From NCBI RefSeq assembly GCF_013343235.1, contig NZ_CP040094.1, forward strand, positions 6,753,001-6,817,000: a stretch of DNA of 64,000 nucleotides, read 5' to 3'. A program made the translations under genes and the position numbers. Below, piece by piece: positions 63,166-64,000 of the stretch. The notes under the pieces are model-generated. The model was not told the origin of the DNA. It saw nothing but the letters and a program-made list of their open reading frames with translations, and did not search any database. The stretch's first letter is position 1; every line of letters starts with the position of its first letter. The DNA comes from Nostoc sp. TCL240-02. Its GTDB lineage: Bacteria; Cyanobacteriota; Cyanobacteriia; Cyanobacteriales; Nostocaceae.

Positions 63166-64000
63166 TATCGACCGAATGCGATCGGCCACTTCATCCGGCT
63201 GTTCCAACATAGCCAGATGTCCACAATTAGGAATTTCCAGAACATTGTCACCACAGTATTGGAACAGTCTGTGAAAGCTAGCTAAATGGCGTACATACTT
63301 GGGTTCCATAACCTTATCCTCAGCACCAGCCAAAAAATAAACTGGCTGCTTCAGTTGGGATACTAGCTCAGGTAAACGATTGATTTCTTCCTCCGTTGTG
63401 GAATCTAACAGAGTTCCTAACGCTGCCTCTGGGTCAGCCACAACGAAATCAATCAGCCTCTGACGTGCCCAATGGCGGTCTAAAGGACGCACTACACTGG
63501 CTCTCGTAAACAGCAAATCAATCAAAGGCACTTGGGAGAGCCAACGCGGGCGGACTTGCAAAAATTTCTGACCCGCCGAGCGAAACTGCTCAAAGGCTTC
63601 TTTGAGGTAAATACCACCGCCAGCATTAATACAGATAACTCCCTTAACACACTCAGGTATTTGATCTGCTCCCCAAAGAGCGATCGTACCTCCCAAGGAG
63701 TGACCAATTAGCCAAGCACTAGTAATATTCAACTGTTTTAGGAGAATGGCTAAATCCTGAGCATAAGCAACAGGAGTATAAAGAGAATCGATTGGTGAGC
63801 CAAGCCCACTATTCGAGATGGGCATCAGACTCAGAGACGCTTGTGCCCGACTAAAATCGGTTTGTACCTGGGACTGGGATTCACCAAAACCCCGCAAATC
63901 ATAGGAAAGGCACTGCAAATCATCTGATAGGCGGGAAATCACAGGTTGCCAATATTCACGGCTATTGAGCCAACCGTGAATAAATACTAAAGCGTGGGGG
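63151..64000 (-). CDS. alpha/beta hydrolase, partial (start beyond window end)
   Basis: The frame is open to the last base of the window, so the N-terminus is missing; 282 residues are visible. It begins within HALVFIHGWLNSREYW (the HGW oxyanion strand), has the nucleophile elbow IGHSLGGTIALW, the Asp region VYFLAGAEDKVMEP and the catalytic His in IPNCGHLAMLEQPDEV. This is a complete Ser-Asp-His hydrolase core of the MhpC/proline iminopeptidase type. Substrate unknown. The long cap segment (about 150-220) is helical. Confidence 0.9.
   Translation of the reverse strand, partial: PHALVFIHGWLNSREYWQPVISRLSDDLQCLSYDLRGFGESQSQVQTDFSRAQASLSLMPISNSGLGSPIDSLYTPVAYAQDLAILLKQLNITSAWLIGHSLGGTIALWGADQIPECVKGVICINAGGGIYLKEAFEQFRSAGQKFLQVRPRWLSQVPLIDLLFTRASVVRPLDRHWARQRLIDFVVADPEAALGTLLDSTTEEEINRLPELVSQLKQPVYFLAGAEDKVMEPKYVRHLASFHRLFQYCGDNVLEIPNCGHLAMLEQPDEVADRIRSIVISD

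Noticed and set aside
1..64000. CRISPR arrays, tRNA genes and insertion sequence transposases
   Set aside because: Looked for in all gaps: repeats are either 7-base tandem arrays or single palindromes, not spaced 28-37-base repeats, and no T-loop (GTTCGAATC-type) or transposase motif was seen.

Overview
The window looks like chromosomal DNA of a filamentous, heterocyst-forming cyanobacterium of the Nostoc/Anabaena type. Supporting signs are photosystem I genes (psaF, psaJ, psaL), a ferredoxin-type glutamate synthase, the bifunctional class II fructose/sedoheptulose bisphosphatase, many families so far known mainly from cyanobacteria (DUF1830, DUF1825, DUF4079, DUF1997), dense GCGATCGC (HIP1) octamers, and many intergenic heptamer arrays and small palindromic repeats. 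I see no prophage, insertion sequence transposase, CRISPR array, tRNA or rRNA. Nearly all genes are ordinary core genes; the unusual material lies mostly in the intergenic DNA.

Layout. 1-3.4 kb: a type II toxin-antitoxin pair split by a repeat, a branched-chain/neutral amino acid ABC permease plus ATPase, and a Uma2-family gene. 3.4-12.4 kb: an ArsR-type regulator with a three-fold operator, hemA, glpX, a membrane protein, glutaredoxin, tadA, an acyltransferase, a secreted protein, the bolA/monothiol glutaredoxin pair, and a small conserved protein. 12.9-16.3 kb: an atypical OmpR-type response regulator and a reverse-strand ABC ATPase/membrane protein/DUF4079/DUF1830 run. 16.8-20.6 kb: a radical SAM enzyme, a DICT/degenerate HD-GYP protein and a pentapeptide-repeat protein translationally coupled to it. 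20.6-24 kb: a broken small lipoprotein coupled to a CPBP protease, clpS, a dapL remnant, a long perfect hairpin centred on a CRP-type site, and a STAS protein. 24-33.5 kb: a fused B12/radical SAM + DUF2344 protein, rne-rnhB behind a long structured leader, DUF1997, pheA followed by a MITE-like element, and a Lon N-domain protein.

33.6-39.5 kb: the str operon (rpsL, rpsG, fusA, tuf, rpsJ, reverse strand), with a repeat-filled 551-base gap after rpsL and a strong hairpin between tuf and rpsJ; a HesB/IscA protein lies upstream. 39.7-48 kb: a cupin, a secreted phosphodiester-glycosidase-like protein, and the 1564-residue glutamate synthase with a textbook terminator. 48-57 kb: a polysaccharide deacetylase, a 1.7-kb gene-free AT-rich stretch, lepB, a helix-hairpin-helix protein, a TM2 protein, a DnaJ/TPR protein, DUF1825, a class A penicillin-binding protein and tyrS. 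57-64 kb: pyrF with a coupled hypothetical gene, remA-gmk, psaL-psaJ-psaF, tsaD and a truncated alpha/beta hydrolase.

I did not find a convincing new multi-gene system. The best leads are the CRP-centred palindrome at 23301-23356, the 16-bp-phased operator before the ArsR gene, the lipoprotein gene with an in-frame stop, the dapL fossil, the degenerate-HD DICT protein coupled to a pentapeptide protein, and several places where dispersed repeats form the ends of coding sequences (gmk, pheA, pyrF).
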